Of a stretch of 64,000 nucleotides of DNA, positions 61,085-64,000 are shown one piece after another; the stretch's first letter is position 1, and the number at the start of each line of letters is the position of its first letter. Under the pieces are notes generated by a model. The model was not told where the DNA came from and ran no database searches. It was given only the letters and a program-made list of their open reading frames with translations. The translations under genes were made by a program, and so were the position numbers. The DNA is from UMGS1883 sp045636425 (GTDB taxonomy: Bacteria; Bacillota; Clostridia; UMGS1883): the NCBI GenBank assembly GCA_045636425.1, contig JAZTXM010000012.1, positions 75,841-139,840 on the forward strand. The letters are read 5' to 3'.

Positions 61085-61112
61085 TATGCGGGACAGACGG
61101 TTTAGATGCAAA
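61085..61112 (+). repeat. 28-bp direct repeat, right copy
   Basis: TATGCGGGAC-A-GACGGTTTAGATGCAAA, 27 of 28 bases equal to the copy at 58958-58985; here it precedes the right hairpin array by eight bases. Confidence 0.9.
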
Positions 61113-61120
61113 CCTTAAAA

Positions 61121-61299
61121 ATGAATTGACAACTTTGTTGTCATGAATTGGATTTCATCTATGAATTGTTGCTATCGCAACATGAATTGAATTGCCTTTA
61201 ATGTGCGTTAGCACAATTCATGCACCGTAAGGTGTAATTCATGAAATCTTTAGATTTCAATTTATGCCGAAGGCAATTCATTGCGGTTGCAGTAACAAC
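61121..61299. repeat. Multi-hairpin array with ATGAATT/AATTCAT separators
   Basis: ATGAATT occurs at 61121, 61143, 61161 and 61182; AATTCAT occurs at 61215, 61236, 61259 (as AATTTAT) and 61275. Between them are GACAAC-TTT-GTTGTC, GAT-TTC-ATC, GTTGC-TATC-GCAAC, GTGC-GTTA-GCAC, CACC-GTAA-GGTG, GAAATC-TTTA-GATTTC and GCC-GAA-GGC. A longer TGCGGTT...AACCGCA stem closes the end. Four forward separators can pair with four reverse ones to form a trunk with hairpin branches. It ends 12 bases before the copA stop codon. Confidence 0.85.
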
Positions 61300-61310
61300 C
61301 GCATAGCTAC

Positions 61311-61511
61311 CTATAGTACCTTATATCCTTGGGCTTCTACAATTTCCTTGAGTGCGTCAAAAGAAATCTCTTTGTCGCTCTTTATAATTGCTTCTCCTTT
61401 TTCATGGCTTACGATTGCCTCGGTAACGCCATCTGCCGCCTGAAGAGCGGTTTTTACTCTTGCCTCACAATGGGGGCACATCATACCTTCAATTTTAAGA
61501 ATTACTTCCAT
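61311..61511 (-). CDS. Predicted internally initiated CopZ-like copper chaperone (in frame with copA 3' end)
   Basis: Within copA, AAAGGAG stands nine bases before an in-frame ATG at 61511. Starting there gives a 66-residue complete HMA domain beginning MEVILKIEGMMCPHC and ending GYKVL, the exact size of free CopZ metallochaperones. The longer CopA would thus also carry the domain as a tail. This is inference from the ribosome site and domain boundary; it could also be a chance purine run in a Lys/Glu linker. Confidence 0.4.
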   Translation of the reverse strand: MEVILKIEGMMCPHCEARVKTALQAADGVTEAIVSHEKGEAIIKSDKEISFDALKEIVEAQGYKVL

Positions 61512-63767
61512 TTCTTTTTTCTCCTTTACTGTTTGATTACTTTTAAAGAAATTCAACCTCAGTGCATTTGTGATTACACAAAAGCTGGAAAGGCTCATTG
61601 CCGCTGCTCCAAACATTGGACTAAGCCTCCACCCTGTAATGGGTATCCACACACCTGCCGCAAGCGGTATTCCTATTACATTATAGAAAAATGCCCAAAA
61701 CAGATTTTCCTTAATATTTTTTACAGTGGCTCGGCTAAGCTTAATCGCGTCAGCCACACCCAAAAGGCTACTTCCCGTAAGGACTATATCTGCCGATTCT
61801 ACGGCAATATCCGTTCCTGCACCTATGGCAACACCCACATCGGCGGCAGTCAGTGCAGGGGCGTCATTTATGCCGTCGCCTACCATTGCCGTTACTCCGC
61901 TTTTCATAAGGGCACGTATGGCATTCTCTTTCCCATCAGGAAGAACGTCGGAAATCACCTCATCTATCCCCGTCAGCTCTGCAATAGCTTGTGCAGTGCG
62001 TTTGTTATCCCCTGTAATCATCACTGTTCTGATACCCATACTTCTGAGTTCATTAATTGCCGTGATACTGTCCTCCCTGATTACATCTGCCACAGCGATA
62101 ATTCCGAGGATTTTTTTATTTTCCGCAAAAACAAGCGGTGTTTTCCCCTCCGTGGAAAGCTTTTGTACCTTTTCCGTCAAGATGTCTGTTAACACACATG
62201 AATTTTTTATCAATTCAAGATTACCGCCTATAAGCTCCCTATCCCCTGTTTTTCCTTTTACGCCGCTTCCGGGCAGGGCAGAAAAGTCGGTAATACTATC
62301 GGGCGATATATTCCTTTTGTCACATTCAGCGCTCACAGCTTTGGCCAGCGGATGCTCACTGTTTTTTTCCAAAGAAAATGCAACCTTAAGCAAATCTTTT
62401 TCCGTAACACCCTCCATAGCTATAATATCGGTAACGGTAGGCTCGCCCTTTGTAATGGTGCCTGTTTTATCAAGAGCCACAATTTTAATTCTGCCTGTAT
62501 GCTCAAGTGCCGCAGAGGTCTTGTACAAAATCCCTTTCTTTGCCCCTACGCCGTTTCCCACCATTATCGCAACGGGGGTTGCCAATCCCAAAGCACAGGG
62601 ACAGCTGATTACAAGAACACAAATGCCCCTTGCAAGTGCAAATCCGAAGCTTTCTTTGAACAGAAGCCATATAATTACGGTAATTACCGAAATTATGATA
62701 ACCGTCGGAACGAAAACTGCCGAAACCTTATCTGCAATTTTTGCAATGGGGGCTTTCGTTGCCGCCGCATCGCTTACCATTTGTATAATCTTAGCCAGAG
62801 CCGTATCATTTCCCACATTAACGGCTCTGCACTTTAAAAATCCCGATTGATTTATAGTTGCGGCTGACACCCTGTCCCCCGCACTTTTATCCACGGGCAG
62901 ACTTTCTCCTGTCAGTGCAGATTCATTGACCGCACTTTCACCCTCTATAACCACGCCGTCTGCCGGAATACTTTTTCCGGGGCGAACAAGGAAAATATCC
63001 CCCACCATAACCTCGCTTGCAGGTATGACAATTTCTTTGCCGTCACGCACAACGGTTGCCGTTTTGGGAGTAAGCTCCATAAGGCTTTTTATTGCATTGG
63101 TGGTTTTTCCTTTTGAATATGCCTCCAGTATTTTGCCCACGGTAATAAGGGTAAGAATCATGGCAGACGATTCAAAATAAAGCTCGTGCATAAAGGCGTG
63201 AGCAGAAACCAAATCCCCCTTGATATATGCCCCCGACATAGCAAAAATTGCATAAGAACTGTAGACAAATGCCGCCAGCGAGCCCATGGAAACAAGCACG
63301 TCCATATTGGGCGCACGATGGATTGTGCTCTTATATGCACTTATGAAAAATTTCTGATTAATCACCATTATCACTGCACAAAGAATCATCTGTATAGTAC
63401 CAACCGCCAAGGGATTATGGTGAAAAATCCCCGGGTATTCTATACCGAAAAGCATCTGGCCCATAGAAAAATACATAAGCACAATCAAAAAAATAGATGA
63501 CCAGATAAGTCTTCTTTTCATATTTTTAATTTCATGCTCTCCCGAAATATCATCAATAGTACTTTTTTCTCCAAACTTTGAAGCACTGTAACCGGCATTA
63601 TACACAGCGGATATAATCGCCTCCGCCTCTGCACTCCCCTCTACTATCATGGAGTTTGTCAAAAGGTTGACACTGCAACTCGTTACTCCCTCCACGCAGG
63701 AAACAGCTTTTTCAACACGGGCACTGCATGCCGCACAGCTCATACCTGTAATATTATATTTTTCCAT
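61311..63767 (-). CDS. copA: Copper-exporting P-type ATPase with N- and C-terminal HMA domains
   Basis: An 818-residue heavy-metal P1B ATPase. It has an N-terminal HMA domain with GMSCAACSARVE (residues 8-19), membrane helices, actuator TGES near 290, the transport-site SCPCALG motif near 390 (Cu(I) type), DKTGTITKGEPTVTD with the phosphorylated Asp near 433, an HP motif near 475, and GDGINDAPAL near 633. After the last membrane pair a charged linker (KSNQTVKEKKE) leads to a second HMA domain (about 753-818, GMMCPHCEARV). A C-terminal HMA is uncommon; a ribosome site precedes its first Met. A promoter with an internal dyad lies upstream. No separate copZ or csoR is visible in the window. Confidence 0.95.
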   Translation of the reverse strand: MEKYNITGMSCAACSARVEKAVSCVEGVTSCSVNLLTNSMIVEGSAEAEAIISAVYNAGYSASKFGEKSTIDDISGEHEIKNMKRRLIWSSIFLIVLMYFSMGQMLFGIEYPGIFHHNPLAVGTIQMILCAVIMVINQKFFISAYKSTIHRAPNMDVLVSMGSLAAFVYSSYAIFAMSGAYIKGDLVSAHAFMHELYFESSAMILTLITVGKILEAYSKGKTTNAIKSLMELTPKTATVVRDGKEIVIPASEVMVGDIFLVRPGKSIPADGVVIEGESAVNESALTGESLPVDKSAGDRVSAATINQSGFLKCRAVNVGNDTALAKIIQMVSDAAATKAPIAKIADKVSAVFVPTVIIISVITVIIWLLFKESFGFALARGICVLVISCPCALGLATPVAIMVGNGVGAKKGILYKTSAALEHTGRIKIVALDKTGTITKGEPTVTDIIAMEGVTEKDLLKVAFSLEKNSEHPLAKAVSAECDKRNISPDSITDFSALPGSGVKGKTGDRELIGGNLELIKNSCVLTDILTEKVQKLSTEGKTPLVFAENKKILGIIAVADVIREDSITAINELRSMGIRTVMITGDNKRTAQAIAELTGIDEVISDVLPDGKENAIRALMKSGVTAMVGDGINDAPALTAADVGVAIGAGTDIAVESADIVLTGSSLLGVADAIKLSRATVKNIKENLFWAFFYNVIGIPLAAGVWIPITGWRLSPMFGAAAMSLSSFCVITNALRLNFFKSNQTVKEKKEMEVILKIEGMMCPHCEARVKTALQAADGVTEAIVSHEKGEAIIKSDKEISFDALKEIVEAQGYKVL

Positions 63768-63787
63768 ACTGCTGTCACCTCGTGTTT

Positions 63788-63817
63788 ATCATATACTATT
63801 CAGACAAGAAATGTCAA
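63788..63817 (-). promoter_or_regulatory. copA promoter with a dyad in the spacer
   Basis: On the minus strand TTGACA (63817-63812), an 18-base spacer and TATGAT (63793-63788). GACA-N5-TGTC (63803-63815) is a perfect inverted repeat overlapping the -35, placed for a metal-responsive repressor. Confidence 0.55.
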
Positions 63818-63885
63818 TACTATTAAATTATACAAAATATTATTTTTCCCGTAAAAGCAAAAAATGTAGGTTTGTCAATGATGTG

Positions 63886-64000
63886 TTACAAAATTGGTTT
63901 AAAAATTTCACCGTCATCAAGAAAAGCTTTTAAATACTCGGCAGGAGCTTTCCAATGAAGTGGTCTCATAGGAAACTTATTGTATTTATAGTTATGCACC
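63886..64000 (-). mobile_element. Transposase C-terminal fragment (truncated by window edge)
   Basis: The minus-strand frame entering at 63999 encodes HNYKYNKFPMRPLHWK, then APAEYLKAFLDDGEIF and a stop at 63886. YNKFPMRPL-W-K-P resembles the extreme C-terminus of integrase-core (IS3/IS481-like) transposases. Only 38 codons are in the window, so family and integrity cannot be decided. It ends 118 bases upstream of the copA start. Confidence 0.6.

Noticed and set aside
58784..61299. Regularly spaced repeats that could suggest a CRISPR array
   Set aside because: Repeats are only 7 bases, flip to the reverse complement mid-way, and the spacers are self-complementary hairpins of unequal length; there are no cas genes.
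61505..61540. Programmed frameshift in the A-rich linker of copA, as in E. coli copA
   Set aside because: The A6 run does not give a proper X-XXY-YYZ heptamer in the zero frame, and the second HMA domain is already in frame, so no shift is needed to reach it.

Overview
The window looks like a chromosomal contig from a low-to-mid-GC anaerobic Firmicute of class Clostridia, Oscillospirales-like by gene content. The evidence is Clostridia-type gene order, strong GGAGG ribosome binding sites, U-tailed hairpin terminators, a SpoIID-like protein, DegV, an ECF transporter module, a full dap/asd branch, Feo iron uptake and a GdpP c-di-AMP phosphodiesterase. No species can be named from sequence alone. 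Several computed ORF starts were moved to the ATG, GTG or TTG with a ribosome binding site at normal spacing, and each case is noted.

Layout. 1-3536 (minus): sbcC (cut by the window edge), sbcD, an acyl-ACP thioesterase, an ElaA-type acetyltransferase and a small unknown helical protein. 3609-3774: tRNA-Leu(UAG) with promoter and terminator. 3787-7429: a zinc-ribbon membrane protein, a cytidylate-kinase-like protein, and a two-gene unit made of a NifU-like scaffold protein and a GGGtGRT protein. 7517-13016: an AraC regulator, then an amino-sugar operon (unrecognised 651-residue protein, murQ-like etherase, BadF-type sugar kinase, nanE) behind a tandem palindromic operator. 13199-15779 (minus): feoA, feoB and a Cys-rich FeoB partner under a DtxR/IdeR-like operator. 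15853-17213: a LysM protein whose 5' leader can form a textbook H-type pseudoknot. 17212-22307 (minus): ecfA1-ecfA2-ecfT-truA, a DUF5711 protein and CvpA. 22323-31553 (minus): an rRNA-methyltransferase-like protein, DegV, two ABC exporters bracketing a DUF1854 protein, queA, and a SpoIID/LytB protein. 31644-36240 (plus): dapA1, dapB, a hemolysin-III protein, asd and dapA2, with closely matched promoters before dapA1 and asd. 36326-48259 (minus): one 3977-codon secreted protein. 48371-57111 (minus): yybS-gdpP-rplI-dnaB-tilS-hpt-ftsH. 57171-58780 (plus): an orphan PqqD/RRE protein and a methionine gamma-lyase-family enzyme. 58784-61299: a secreted copper-amine-oxidase-N/transglutaminase-like protein bracketed by 28-bp direct repeats and multi-hairpin arrays. 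61311-64000 (minus): a copper P-type ATPase with a C-terminal HMA domain that carries its own internal start, and a transposase C-terminus running off the edge.

How it works together. Most of the window is housekeeping: replication and repair, tRNA modification, lysine/diaminopimelate supply for the cell wall, vitamin and metal transport, and c-di-AMP turnover. The accessory part worth attention is (i) the giant protein joining three beta-helix modules, a phospholipase-D-like domain and five LamG-like domains; (ii) the hairpin-array/direct-repeat cassette at 58.8-61.3 kb; (iii) the pseudoknot leader of the LysM gene; and (iv) the probable built-in metallochaperone of CopA.
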